From: Nocardioides panacis | GTDB lineage: Bacteria; Actinomycetota; Actinomycetes; Propionibacteriales; Nocardioidaceae | Direction of reading: 5' to 3' | Length of the DNA: 64,000 bases | NCBI RefSeq assembly: GCF_019039255.1 | Contig: NZ_CP077062.1 | Location: 1 to 64,000, forward strand | Notes under the pieces: model-generated | What the model saw: the letters and a program-made list of their open reading frames with translations, nothing else | The model's database searches: none | What the model was told of the DNA's origin: nothing | Shown: piece by piece, positions 35,262 through 45,943 of the stretch | Numbering within the stretch: position 1 is the stretch's first letter | Layout: the number at the start of each line of letters is the position of its first letter | Position numbers and translations under genes: made by a program

Positions 35262-37673
35262 ATGACCAGCCCCGACCGCAGGACCCTGCCGTTGACCGCA
35301 CCGGAGTTCGCCGGGACCGCACACCGCACCCTCCGGGGCTCGCAGCCGGACTGGAACCTGATCAGCCATCCGGAACCTCCCGAAGGCGCCCCGAACGTGC
35401 TGCTGGTGCTGATCGACGACGCCGGGTTCGGGAACCCGAGCACCTTCGGGGGGGCCCATCCAGACCCCGAGCTATACCCGGACGGCCGAGGGGGGCTTGC
35501 GCTACAACCGCTTCCACGTCACCGCCCTCTGTTCTCCCACCCGCGCCGCGCTGCTGACAGCGCGGAACAACCACGCCGTCGGCTTCGGGTCGATCGGTGA
35601 GTTCTCCAGCGGGTTCCCCGGGTACACCGCGATGCTGCCGCAGGAGTGTGCTCCCCTCCCGCGGATCCTGCGTGACAACGGCTACAGCACGGCCGCCTTC
35701 GGGAAGTGGCACCTGACCCCGGACGGGCAGCAGGGACCCGCCGGCCCACTGGACCGGTGGCCGACCGGGTGGGGCTTCGACTACTTCTACGGCTTCCTGG
35801 GCGGCGACGCGGGGCAGTGGGATCCGATGCTGGCGGAGAACCAGAAGATCATCGGGACACCGGCGGAGTACGACGACGAGGAGAACCCCTACTACCTGCC
35901 CGACGCGATGGCCGACCGGACCATCGAGTGGCTGCACGGGGTGCGGGCCCAGGACCCGCACAAGCCGTTCTTCGTCTACTTCTCCACCGGCTGCAGCCAC
36001 GCCCCGCACCACGTCGCCTCGGAGTGGGCCGACCGGTACGCCGGGCAGTTCGACCAGGGCTGGGACCGCCTGCGGGAAGTGGTGTTCGCCCGGCAGAAGG
36101 AGCTGGGAGTCGTCCCGGCGGACGCGGAGCTCACGGCCCGGGACGATGCCTTCCCGGCCTGGGACGACGTTCCCCCCACGACTGCAGAGGTTCTACGCAC
36201 GACAGATGGAGGTCTACGCCGGCTTCTCCGAGAACGCGGACCACAACGTCGGCCGGGTCATCGACGCGGTCGACGAGCTCGGCGAGCTCGACAACACCCT
36301 GATCATCTGGATCTGGGGGGGACAACGGCGCCAGCATGGAGGGCACCGTCACCGGATCGTTCAACGAGATGACCATGCAGAACGGCATCCCGCTCACCGA
36401 CGAGATGCAGCTGCAGCTCGCCGAGCGCTACGGCGGCAACGAGTCCTGGGGCGGCCCGATCATGGACCCGCACTACTCGGCCGCGTGGGCGTGGGCCGGG
36501 AACACGCCGTTCAAGTGGGGCAAGCAGGTCGGTTCCCACCTGGGTGGCACCCGCGACCCGATGGTCGTGCACTGGCCCGAGCGGATCCACGACCTCGGAG
36601 GCGTGCGCACCCAGTTCACCCACGTCACCGACGTCGGCGCCACGATCCTCGACGTGGCCGGCATCCCGGCACCCACCCGGGTCGACGGCATCAAGCAGGA
36701 ACCCCTCCACGGCGTCAGCTTCGCCGACTCGCTGGTCGACGCCGACGCGCCCGAGCGGCACACCCAGCAGTACTTCGAGACCATCGGCAACCGCGCGATG
36801 TACAAGGACGGCTGGTGGCTCGCGATGAAGACACCCCGGATCCCGTGGGTGCTGACTCCCGAGGCGCTGAAGCCGTACGCGCCCAAGGTCTGGGACCCCG
36901 ACTCCGACCCGGCCGAGCTGTACTACCTCCCCGACGACTTCACCCAGGCCCGCGACCTCGCCGACCAGCACCCCGAGAAGGTCCAGGAGCTCAGGGACCT
37001 GTTCTGGGAGGAGGCGGAGCGGTACAAGGTGCTTCCGCTGCTGGCCACGCTGTCGGCCTTCTTCGGCATCACCCCGCCCCTGGAGGCGGCCGACAGGATC
37101 GAGCTCCGCGGCGGCGTCCAGAACATCGCCCCCGGCATGATCCCGCGCATCTACAACCGCTCGTACGCGATCAGCGCGGACCTGCGGGTGCCCGAGGAGG
37201 GCGCCGAAGGGGTGATCGTCGCGGAGGCGGACCACCTCGGTGGGTTCTCGCTGTTCGTCGACGGCGGCCGGCTCACGCACTGCTACTCGATGATGGGCGT
37301 GTTCGTCTATCGCCAGCAGGCCGACACTCCTCTGCCGGTCGGCGAGGTGAACGTGCGGCTCGAGTTCGCGGCCGACGCCGCGACACCTGCCACCGGGGGA
37401 CAGGTCACGCTGTTCGTGAACGACACCGAGGTGGGCGGTGGACGGATGGACCACACGGTGCCGATGCGGTTCTCGGCGTACGCCGGCATGGACGTCGGCC
37501 GCGACAACGGCGGCGTGGTGGACCTCAGCTACGCCGACAGACGCCCGTTCGCGTTCAACGGCACGGTCAAGAAGGTCGTGTTCGACATCAAGCCACACCG
37601 CAAGGCCAAGGACGAGAAGGCCGTCCACACGGTCGCCCACCACGCCCACGCAGCCCACGGACTCTCCTCATGA
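35262..37673 (+). CDS. Arylsulfatase-type sulfatase (three apparent frameshifts)
   Basis: About 802 residues after repair. NVLLVLIDDAGFGNPSTFGG supplies metal ligands; Cys90 in CSPTR is the formylglycine site; FGKWHLTP and GDNGAS follow as in arylsulfatases, and HLGGTRDPMVVHWP is near the C-terminal subdomain. The frame breaks at G7 35448-35454, C6 36172-36177 and G7 36315-36321; each is fixed by deleting one base. Without repair this would be called a pseudogene. No signal peptide is evident. ATG 35262 has a GGAG site; the stop overlaps the DUF1269 gene. No formylglycine-generating enzyme gene is in the window. Confidence 0.88.
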
Positions 37674-38221
37674 ACCCCGCCGCCGGACTCAAGATCCTGT
37701 CCCTGCCCTTCGACAACGAGACGACCGACGTCCTGATCGGCAGCTACCTGTCGCGCGACGCCGCCCATGACGACTACCAGGCCGCGCTGGCCTGCGGCGC
37801 CTACCTGCACGGCGCGATCGTGGTCGCCAAGGACCTGGCCGGCACGGTCACGGTGGAGCAGTCGGACCACATGGTCCGCGAGATGGCCCAAGGACTGGGG
37901 ACCGTCGGGTTCCTGACCGGACTGGCCGTCTTCCCGCTCATCCCCCTCACGACCGGGTTCGGCGCCGTGGTCGGTGGGGTCGTCGGCGGAGCCCTGCACC
38001 TGGCGACCGAGACCAAGGTGAAGGGCCAGGGAGCGACGACGGTGCCGCTCGGCTGCGCGGCGCTGATCCTGGCCTTCCCGCGTTCCTCGGCCGGCACCGT
38101 GGAACCCGTCGTGACGAGGGCGGTCAGCAAGGTCACCGCCGAGGGGAGCGGTCACCACGTGCAGGCTCTCAGGCAGGCACTCGGCGGTGCCCAGCAGCAG
38201 ATGGCGGCGATGGGACCCTAG
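37670..38221 (+). CDS. DUF1269 family protein
   Basis: 183 residues from ATG 37670, coupled to the sulfatase by ATGA. A central Gly-rich hydrophobic hairpin (GLGTVGFLTGLAVFPLIPLTTGFGAVVGGVVGGALHL) is flanked by charged segments, including ALACGAYLHGAIVVAKDL. This is typical of DUF1269 proteins, which have no known function but are often linked to stress or membrane association. Tight coupling to an arylsulfatase is unusual in my experience. Confidence 0.75.
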   Translation: MNPAAGLKILSLPFDNETTDVLIGSYLSRDAAHDDYQAALACGAYLHGAIVVAKDLAGTVTVEQSDHMVREMAQGLGTVGFLTGLAVFPLIPLTTGFGAVVGGVVGGALHLATETKVKGQGATTVPLGCAALILAFPRSSAGTVEPVVTRAVSKVTAEGSGHHVQALRQALGGAQQQMAAMGP

Positions 38222-38436
38222 GAACGCGGACGGACCCCGGCCATGGCAGCGAGCGCCTGCGCGAGCAGCGCGTAGGTGTCCTCGACGGCCTCGGGCGTGG
38301 ACGACCACCAGCCACCGAGCAGCGGGCGCAGGCGGTCGATGTCCAGGTCGAGGGTCCCCGGGTGCCGGTCGGCGTAGGGCGCCGACCCTAGAGCCCCGGC
38401 GGCGCGGGATCGGCGTCCGGCAGCCGGGGCTGCCAT
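38218..38436 (-). CDS. Possible small protein overlapping the EAL-gene 3' end
   Basis: 72 codons, but only the last 50 lie outside the preceding gene. That part (TLDLDIDRLRPLLGGWWSSTPEAVEDTYALLAQALAAMAG) looks protein-like and helical. It could be a small gene, a remnant, or the true C-terminus of the EAL protein if a further single-base error exists near 38390-38430. No ribosome binding site or homology is recognised. Confidence 0.3.
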   Translation of the reverse strand: MAAPAAGRRSRAAGALGSAPYADRHPGTLDLDIDRLRPLLGGWWSSTPEAVEDTYALLAQALAAMAGVRPRS

Positions 38437-40973
38437 CCGGCGATCAGCTCGTCGGTCCGGTCCGCGGGGACCGGCCGGGACAGGAGGTAGCCCTGCGCGA
38501 AGTCGCAGCCGAGCTCGATCACCCGGGCGTGCTGCTCGGGGGTCTCCACGCCCTCGGCGCAGACCTGCAGCCCGAAGGCCCGACCGAGCCCGACCACCGC
38601 TTGTACGACGGCCTCGCCGCGGGTGCCCTCGCCGAGGAAGGAGCGGTCGATCTTGAGCACGTCGACCACCGGGAACCGCTGCAGGTAGCTCAGCGAGCTG
38701 TAGCCGGTGCCGAAGTCGTCGATCAGCAGCGAGACACCCGCGTCGCGGAGCCGGGTGAGGGTGTCCTGGGTGACCTTGTCGTCGTCGACGAAGATCGACT
38801 CGGTGATCTCCAGGCCGAGCAGCCGGGCCGGCAGCCCGGTCTGCTCCAGGGTGGTCATCACCTCGTCGTAGAAGGTGCTGCTGCGCAGCTCGTGCGGGCT
38901 GGAGTTCACCCGGACGCCGACCTCGCGGTGCTGCTGCCAGGCCACCGCCTGCTCGGCGGCCGCGCGCAGCACGGCCGCACCGAGCTCGCCGATCAGGCCG
39001 GTCTCCTCCGCGACCGGGATGAACACGTCCGGCGGCACCCGCTCACCGGCCTCGTTGGTCCACCGGGCCAGCGCCTCCATCGCGACCACCTCGCCGGTGG
39101 CCAGGTCCACGATCGGCTGGTAGTCGATCGTCAGGCCCCCCGAGCGGATCGCGGTGCGCAGCTCGCCGGCCACGTTGATCCGGCCGAGCACGTCGCCGCG
39201 CATCGCCTCGTCGAAGATCCGGTAGGTGCCGGGCCGGTCGCGCTTGGCGCGGTACATCGCGATGTCCGCCTCGCTGAGCAGCGCGGTGGTGTCGCCCTCG
39301 CCGCCGACCGCCAGCGCGACACCGGCGCTCGCGGACAGGCTGATCCGGCGACCGCCGATCTCGACGGGCCTGGCGCAGGTCTCGAGCAGCGCCTCGACCG
39401 TGAAGGCGACCTCCTGCTCGCCGGCGAGGTCCTCGCAGACCACCACGAACTCGTCGCCGCCGAGCCGGGCCACCGTGTCGCCCCGGCGCACCACCTGCTC
39501 GAAGCGGGTGGCGAGCTCGGTGAGCATCTCGTCGCCGCTGCCGTGCCCGAGCGAGTCGTTGACGGTCTTGAAGTCGTCGAGGTCGAGCAGCACCACCGCG
39601 AGCAGCCCGCCGCGGCGGACGGCGCGGTCCAGCGCGGTGTCGATCCGGTCGAGCACGAGCGCCCGGTTCGGCAGCCCGGTCAGCGGGTCGTGCAGGGCCT
39701 GGTGCTGCAGCTGGCTCTCCAGCTCGTGCCGGCGTACGGCGGCCCCCAGCGTCGCGGCCACCGACTCCACGAACGCGACGTCGTCCTCGGTCCAGCGCCG
39801 GGGGTCCGGGCCGGACGCGCCGACGATCCCCCAGGGGTGCTCGTCGCCGGGGATCGGGCAGCACAGCGCGGACCGCATCCCGAACCGGGTGGTCGCCTCG
39901 GCGTGCGGGAAAGCGGGGTCCTCGATCACGTCGTCGGTGTAGACCAGCTCGTTGCGCAGCAGCGCCCGGCCGGTGAGCGAGTCCTCCTCGAGGTCGAGCA
40001 CGATCGGCACCCAGTTGGGCAGCGAGGACGCCACCATCTCGGTGGTGCGGCCGTCCTCGGAGCGCCGCAGCACCCCGGCGATGAGCCGGGGGTAGCGGGC
40101 CTGGATGAGCTGGACGGTCTCGCGCATCAGCTGGTTCAGCGGCATGGTCAGCGCGAGCCGGCCGAGCTCGGCGACGGCGCGCTGCTCCTGGGCCCGCACG
40201 GCCAGCGCGCGCTCCTGGCGGAGCCGCTGCCGCAGGTCGCGCTGCACGGTCGCCAGGGCGAGCGGGGTGCCGTCGGAGGAGCGGGTGACCAGGAACGAGT
40301 TGGCCGACACCGGGATCGCCTCCCCGGTGCCGAAGTGCCGCAGCTGGGTCTCGCCCTCCCAGTAGCCGTGCTCGCGCACCGACTCCTCGATCTCCCGGGA
40401 CTTGGCCTTCCCCTGCTCGGTGAAGTAGTCGGTCGTGGGACGGCCCAGCGCGTCCTCGTCGCTGTGCAACCCCACCAGCGCCCGGCCGGCGCGGTTCACG
40501 AAGGTCACGGTGCCGTCGAGGTCGGCGATCGCGATGAAGTCCTTGGAGAGCTCGATGAGGGCGCCGAACTGCTCGTTGAGCGACTCCTTCTCGGTGAGCT
40601 CCTGGTGCACCTCGGCCTCGTCGGCGAAGGTCAGCACGGCGACGGCCCCGGCCGGGGTGCCGTCCTCCTCGTGCAGCGGGTGGGCGGCCACCAGCCAGGT
40701 CCGGCCGTTGAGCACCGTGGTCCGTGCGGCGTGCTCCCCGGCCAGCGCCGCGCGGACCACCGCGCAGACCTCCTGGTCCTGGACCAGCTCGGTGAACCGA
40801 CGGCCGACGACGTCCTCGCGGCGGTAGCCGAGCCGCTCCGCCAGGGCCCCGTCGAGGGCGAGCAGGGTCTCGTCGGGCGCGACCAGCCCGACGACGACGG
40901 GGGCGTGCTCGGACACCAGCGAGGCCGCGACGTCTCGGAGGGTCGCGGCCGGGTCACTCCCCCCGATAGGCAC
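38388..40973 (-). CDS. PAS-PAS-GAF-GGDEF-EAL c-di-GMP signalling protein
   Basis: 861 residues, reading frame intact. Order: two PAS modules (residues about 10-260), GAF (270-420), GGDEF (430-590) with the canonical RLGGDEFVVVCEDL, and EAL (605-850) with VAMEALARW, EITESIFVDDD, DDFGTGYSSLSYL and KIDRSFL. Both catalytic signatures are complete, so it may make and degrade c-di-GMP. No membrane helix is seen; sensing is presumably through PAS/GAF. Together with the gene at 10.6-12.5 kb this gives two such proteins in the window. A native G6 run (minus strand, near 39138) is in frame here. Confidence 0.92.
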   Translation of the reverse strand: MPIGGSDPAATLRDVAASLVSEHAPVVVGLVAPDETLLALDGALAERLGYRREDVVGRRFTELVQDQEVCAVVRAALAGEHAARTTVLNGRTWLVAAHPLHEEDGTPAGAVAVLTFADEAEVHQELTEKESLNEQFGALIELSKDFIAIADLDGTVTFVNRAGRALVGLHSDEDALGRPTTDYFTEQGKAKSREIEESVREHGYWEGETQLRHFGTGEAIPVSANSFLVTRSSDGTPLALATVQRDLRQRLRQERALAVRAQEQRAVAELGRLALTMPLNQLMRETVQLIQARYPRLIAGVLRRSEDGRTTEMVASSLPNWVPIVLDLEEDSLTGRALLRNELVYTDDVIEDPAFPHAEATTRFGMRSALCCPIPGDEHPWGIVGASGPDPRRWTEDDVAFVESVAATLGAAVRRHELESQLQHQALHDPLTGLPNRALVLDRIDTALDRAVRRGGLLAVVLLDLDDFKTVNDSLGHGSGDEMLTELATRFEQVVRRGDTVARLGGDEFVVVCEDLAGEQEVAFTVEALLETCARPVEIGGRRISLSASAGVALAVGGEGDTTALLSEADIAMYRAKRDRPGTYRIFDEAMRGDVLGRINVAGELRTAIRSGGLTIDYQPIVDLATGEVVAMEALARWTNEAGERVPPDVFIPVAEETGLIGELGAAVLRAAAEQAVAWQQHREVGVRVNSSPHELRSSTFYDEVMTTLEQTGLPARLLGLEITESIFVDDDKVTQDTLTRLRDAGVSLLIDDFGTGYSSLSYLQRFPVVDVLKIDRSFLGEGTRGEAVVQAVVGLGRAFGLQVCAEGVETPEQHARVIELGCDFAQGYLLSRPVPADRTDELIAGWQPRLPDADPAPPGL

Positions 40974-41036
40974 TCGTCAAGGGTCCCCGCCCGCGCCGGT
41001 GCCCGCAACCGAATCGGGAAGTTCGTGCGGACCCGC

Positions 41037-42701
41037 TCAGATCCAGCGGCTGAACCAGATCCGGTCCAGCCACTGCGGGGTGGTGATCAGGTCGCCGACG
41101 TAGATCGGCCAGAACCACGCGAAGTTCACGATCACCAGGACCACGAACGCGCCGGCGACCGCCGTCCCCCACATGCGGCGGCGGTCGGAGGCCCGCGGAC
41201 CGCCGATCATCGTGCCCAGGCAGAGCACGATCGCGAGGATCGTGAAGGGGATGATCGCCACCGCGTAGTAGGAGAAGATCGGCCGGTCGTCGTTCGGGAT
41301 CCAGGGCAGCCAGGAGGCGAGGACGCCGACGACCGCGACGCCGAAGCGCCAGTCCCGCTTGCCCAGCCAGCCGAAGACGGCATAGACCAGTGCGAGCACC
41401 CCGCCCCACCACAGCGCCGGGGTGCCGAGCAGCAGCACCTGGCGCAGGCAGGTGCTGCCGGCCGGAGCGGTGCAGCCCTGCTCGCCGGGCTTGATGCCGA
41501 GGTCGGCCTGCACGCCGACCGGACGGTTCAGGATCAGCCAGCCCTGCGGGGTGGACTGGTAGGTGTGCTTGGCGCCGTCGAGGAACTTGGTGTGGAAGGC
41601 GTAGACGTCGTGGTGGTAGTGCCACAACGACCGCAGGGACCGTTCGAGGTGCGGGAAGAAGCCGTGCACGTCGTGCTTGAGGTAGCTGCCCCAGTAGGGG
41701 CCGTACTGCGTGTCCGACAGCGCCTTCTCGTAGACGTCGGCGTGCAGCAGCCAGCCGGTCCAGCTCGCGACGTACACCACGAGGGCGACCAGGACGAGGT
41801 AGCAGAACGCCGGCAGCGCGTCGACCACCAGCGAGCGGAGCCGCGGCATCCGGATCCCGATCGCCCGCCGGGCGCCCGCGTCCCACGTCCACACCAGGAC
41901 CCCGAACGCGGCCAGCGGGAAGATCGCGTTCCACTTCGTCGCGCAGGCCAGGCCGAAGCAGACGCCGGCGGCCAGCCGCCAGGGCCGCCAGAGCAGCGCG
42001 CGGACCGGGCCCCAGTCCGAGGCCGTCGCCCGGAAGTCGCCGGGCACGAGGCGGGCGATCCGCAGCCGTCCCCAGTCCCGGTCCGCGACCAGGCAGGCGA
42101 CCGCGCTGAGCAGGAAGAACGCCAGGAAGATGTCGAGCAGCGCCAGCCGGGACAGCACGAGCTCGAGGCCGTCGAAGCACAGCAGCAGGCCGGCGACGCA
42201 GCCGAGCAGCGTGGAGCCGGTCAGCCGCCGGGCCAGCCGGATCATCACCGCGACCATCAGCGTGCCGGCGACGGCCGAGGCGAACCGCCAGCCGAACGGC
42301 GTCATCCCGAAGACCTCCTCGCCCAGGGCGATCAGCCACTTCCCGGCCTCGGGGTGCACGACCATGCTGGGGGAGTCGGTCCACAGGCCGGTGAGCCGGC
42401 CGGACAGGATCTTCTCGTTGGCGTCGGGGACGTAGCCGGTGACGTAGCCGTGGTGCCACAGCGACCAGGCGTCCTTGGCGTAGTAGGTCTCGTCGAACAG
42501 GAACGCCTTGGAGCGGCCGAGCTGCCACAGCCGCAGGAACCCGGCGAGCAGGGTGATCGCCACGGTCGCGGCCCAGGCCACGAAGCGGTCGTCGTCGCGC
42601 AGCGCGGGGGCGAGCCGACGGCGGGCGCTCGGCACCCGCCGGGCGTCGGCCGTGGTGGAGAGCCCCGTCGTACGGCGGGGCGGCTGGTCCACGACGGTCA
42701 C
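41037..42701 (-). CDS. pmt: Protein O-mannosyltransferase
   Basis: 554 residues from GTG 42701 (GTG 42692 is also possible). A GT39 integral-membrane enzyme with about eleven helices. FLFDETYYAKDAWSLWHHGY carries the catalytic Asp-Glu of the first extracytoplasmic loop; VHPEAGKWLIALGE and RLALLDIFLAFFLL are conserved. It transfers mannose from polyprenyl-phosphate mannose to Ser/Thr of exported proteins, as M. tuberculosis Rv1002c does. It is divergent from rsmI across 57 bp, the conserved arrangement. Confidence 0.93.
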   Translation of the reverse strand: MTVVDQPPRRTTGLSTTADARRVPSARRRLAPALRDDDRFVAWAATVAITLLAGFLRLWQLGRSKAFLFDETYYAKDAWSLWHHGYVTGYVPDANEKILSGRLTGLWTDSPSMVVHPEAGKWLIALGEEVFGMTPFGWRFASAVAGTLMVAVMIRLARRLTGSTLLGCVAGLLLCFDGLELVLSRLALLDIFLAFFLLSAVACLVADRDWGRLRIARLVPGDFRATASDWGPVRALLWRPWRLAAGVCFGLACATKWNAIFPLAAFGVLVWTWDAGARRAIGIRMPRLRSLVVDALPAFCYLVLVALVVYVASWTGWLLHADVYEKALSDTQYGPYWGSYLKHDVHGFFPHLERSLRSLWHYHHDVYAFHTKFLDGAKHTYQSTPQGWLILNRPVGVQADLGIKPGEQGCTAPAGSTCLRQVLLLGTPALWWGGVLALVYAVFGWLGKRDWRFGVAVVGVLASWLPWIPNDDRPIFSYYAVAIIPFTILAIVLCLGTMIGGPRASDRRRMWGTAVAGAFVVLVIVNFAWFWPIYVGDLITTPQWLDRIWFSRWI

Positions 42702-42758
42702 GGCGCCACTGTACGTACCCCGCGCACGCCCGCCGGGTCCGTGCGGGATGATCGCGGC

Positions 42759-43622
42759 GTGGACGACAACGAGGGTCTCGGCGTGCTCGTGCTGGCCGCG
42801 ACCCCGATCGGCCGGGTCGCCGACGCGCCCCCGCGACTGGCCGACGAGCTCGCCACCGCGGACGTCGTCGCGGCCGAGGACACCCGCCGGCTGCGGAGGC
42901 TGACCACCGACCTCGGGGTCACGGTGACCGGGCGGGTGGTGTCCTACTTCGAGGGCAACGAGTCCGCCCGCACACCGGTGCTGGTCGAGGCCCTCGAGGC
43001 CGGCCAGCGCGTGCTGCTGGTCACCGACGCCGGGATGCCGTCGGTGTCCGACCCCGGCTACCGGCTGGTGGTGGCCGCGGTGGAGCGCGGCATCACGGTC
43101 ACCGCGGTGCCCGGCCCGTCGGCGGTGCTCACCGCGCTCGCGGTCTCCGGGCTGCCGGTCGACCGGTTCTGCTTCGAGGGCTTCCTGCCCCGCAAGGCCG
43201 GCGAGCGCGGCCGGCGGCTGGCCGCGCTGCGCGGCGAGCAGCGGACGATGGTGTTCTTCGAGGCGCCGCACCGCACCGAGGCCGCGCTGGCCTCGATGGC
43301 CGAGGCGTTCGGCGCCGACCGGCGTGGTGCGGTGTGCCGGGAGCTGACCAAGACCCACGAGGAGGTACGACGGGCCGGGCTCGCCGACCTCGCCGCGTGG
43401 GCCGCCGACGGGGTCCGGGGAGAGGTGACGATCGTCGTGGAGGGCGACGTCACGGCGGTCGACGTCCCGTCCGACCCGGCGTCGCTGGCCGCGCTGGTCG
43501 CCGAGGAGGAGGAGGCCGGCGCCACCCGCAAGGAGGCGATCCTCGACGTGGCCAGGCGGGCCGCGCTGCCCAAGCGGGTCGTCTACGACGCGGTCCACAA
43601 GCCGCAGGTGCCGGGCTCGTGA
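42759..43622 (+). CDS. rsmI: 16S rRNA (cytidine(1402)-2'-O)-methyltransferase
   Basis: 287 residues from GTG 42759. LVLAATPIGRVADAPPRLADELATADVVAAEDTRR is the RsmI/tetrapyrrole-methylase start; LVTDAGMPSVSDPGYRLV and VPGPSAVLTALAVSGLP form the SAM pocket. It modifies C1402 in the ribosomal decoding centre. Its stop overlaps the tatD start (GTGA). Confidence 0.95.
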   Translation: MDDNEGLGVLVLAATPIGRVADAPPRLADELATADVVAAEDTRRLRRLTTDLGVTVTGRVVSYFEGNESARTPVLVEALEAGQRVLLVTDAGMPSVSDPGYRLVVAAVERGITVTAVPGPSAVLTALAVSGLPVDRFCFEGFLPRKAGERGRRLAALRGEQRTMVFFEAPHRTEAALASMAEAFGADRRGAVCRELTKTHEEVRRAGLADLAAWAADGVRGEVTIVVEGDVTAVDVPSDPASLAALVAEEEEAGATRKEAILDVARRAALPKRVVYDAVHKPQVPGS

Positions 43623-44464
43623 GCCGGGACCGCAGCAGGCCGCCGGTGCCCGAGCCGCTGCCGCACCCGGTGGTCGACAACCACTGCCACCTCGACATCG
43701 CCGACGGGCCGGACGGCTCCTGGCTGCAGACCCGCGAGGCGATCGCGCAGGCCGCCGCGGTGGGCGTCACCCGGATCGTGCAGATCGGCTGCGACCTGCC
43801 GGGTGCGCGCTGGGCCGTCGAGGCGGCGAGCGCCCACGACGCGCTGGTCGCCGGGGTCGCGCTGCACCCCAACGAGGCGCCGCTGCTGGCCGAGGCCGGT
43901 GAGCTCGACGCGGCCCTGGAGGAGATCGCCTCGCTGGCCGCCGGGGACCGGGTCCGCGCGGTCGGCGAGACCGGCCTCGACTACTTCCGGACCGGCGAGG
44001 ACGGCCGGGCGGCCCAGCAGCTGTCCTTCCGGCGGCACGTCGACCTCGCCAAGCGGCTCGACCGGACCCTGGTGATCCACGACCGCGACGCCCACGAGGA
44101 CGTGCTGCGGATCCTCGACGAGGAGGGCGTGCCCGAGCGGTTCGTCATGCACTGCTTCTCCGGGGACGCCGGGTTCGCCCGGGCCTGCCTGGACCGCGGC
44201 GGCTGGCTGTCGTTCGCCGGCACCGTGACGTTCAAGAACGCCGAGCCGCTCCGCGAGGCACTGCGGGTGGTGCCGCAGGACCGGGTGCTGGTCGAGACGG
44301 ACGCGCCGTACCTCACGCCGATGCCCTACCGCGGCCGGCCCAACGCGTCGTACCTCGTGCCGCTGACGATGCGGTCGATGGCGGAGACCCGCGGCGAGGA
44401 CCTGGCCGAGCTGTGCGCGGCCGTGGACGCGAACACCGAGGCCGCGTTCGGTGGCACCTGGTGA
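43619..44464 (+). CDS. tatD: TatD-family metal-dependent deoxyribonuclease
   Basis: 281 residues from GTG 43619. Metal ligands are visible: NHCHLD, GETGLDYF, VIHDRDAHEDVL, MHCFSG and VETDAPYLTP. Cytoplasmic 3'-5' DNase/RNase of the TatD/YcfH type, possibly involved in DNA repair or turnover. Coupled to rsmI and upstream of rpfB, as in mycobacteria (Rv1008). Confidence 0.93.
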   Translation: MSRDRSRPPVPEPLPHPVVDNHCHLDIADGPDGSWLQTREAIAQAAAVGVTRIVQIGCDLPGARWAVEAASAHDALVAGVALHPNEAPLLAEAGELDAALEEIASLAAGDRVRAVGETGLDYFRTGEDGRAAQQLSFRRHVDLAKRLDRTLVIHDRDAHEDVLRILDEEGVPERFVMHCFSGDAGFARACLDRGGWLSFAGTVTFKNAEPLREALRVVPQDRVLVETDAPYLTPMPYRGRPNASYLVPLTMRSMAETRGEDLAELCAAVDANTEAAFGGTW

Positions 44465-44791
44465 TCCGAGTAGCCCGCGGGCACCACCCCAGGTAGCCCG
44501 ACCTGACTAGGCCACCACGCCCGTCGGGGTGATCTCCGGCACCATGAAAGCCCGCAAACTCGTACATATCCTGGCAGGACATTTGGTGCTCCGGTGGGGC
44601 TTCCGTATGGTCATGTGCTTGTTGGCCGGGAGCGGGGAAGTTCTCGGGCGACAGCCACAGGGCCCCTGTGCGTGACCCCCGGAGAACGTCGTCCGGGGCG
44701 CGCCGAGGGCCGCTTCGTTGTGCGGGCCGACCCGGCCGCGGACGTCGCGCTGTCGCTCCCGCGGCCCGGAGAGCCCGATCATGGGAGCAGC
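44465..44791 (+). promoter_or_regulatory. 327-bp leader region of rpfB with a nested hairpin
   Basis: No gene seen. A less GC-rich stretch at about 44555-44630 is a likely promoter. Downstream, GTTCTCGGG (from 44640) pairs with CCCGGAGAAC (to about 44687, one bulge) around an inner perfect CACAGG/CCTGTG hairpin. Actinobacterial rpf genes can be controlled by c-di-AMP (ydaO) riboswitches, but I could not match that consensus, so the structure stays unassigned. Confidence 0.4.
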
Positions 44792-45923
<1,132 letters not shown>

Positions 45924-45943
45924 TCCCGGATAGGGTCGCCTGC

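Noticed and set aside
35262-37673. Programmed frameshifting or genuine pseudogene in the sulfatase
   Set aside because: Three separate breaks, each one extra base in a C6/G7 run, and the same signature in essential prs. Sequence error is far simpler.
38187-42758. Long plus-strand frame running into rsmI (part of an 1811-codon open frame)
   Set aside because: Only the last 287 codons (rsmI) show homology; the rest is the shadow of the minus-strand EAL and pmt genes.
44465-44791. ydaO (c-di-AMP) riboswitch upstream of rpfB
   Set aside because: Expected by analogy with other rpf genes, but I could not match the conserved core; only an unclassified hairpin is visible.
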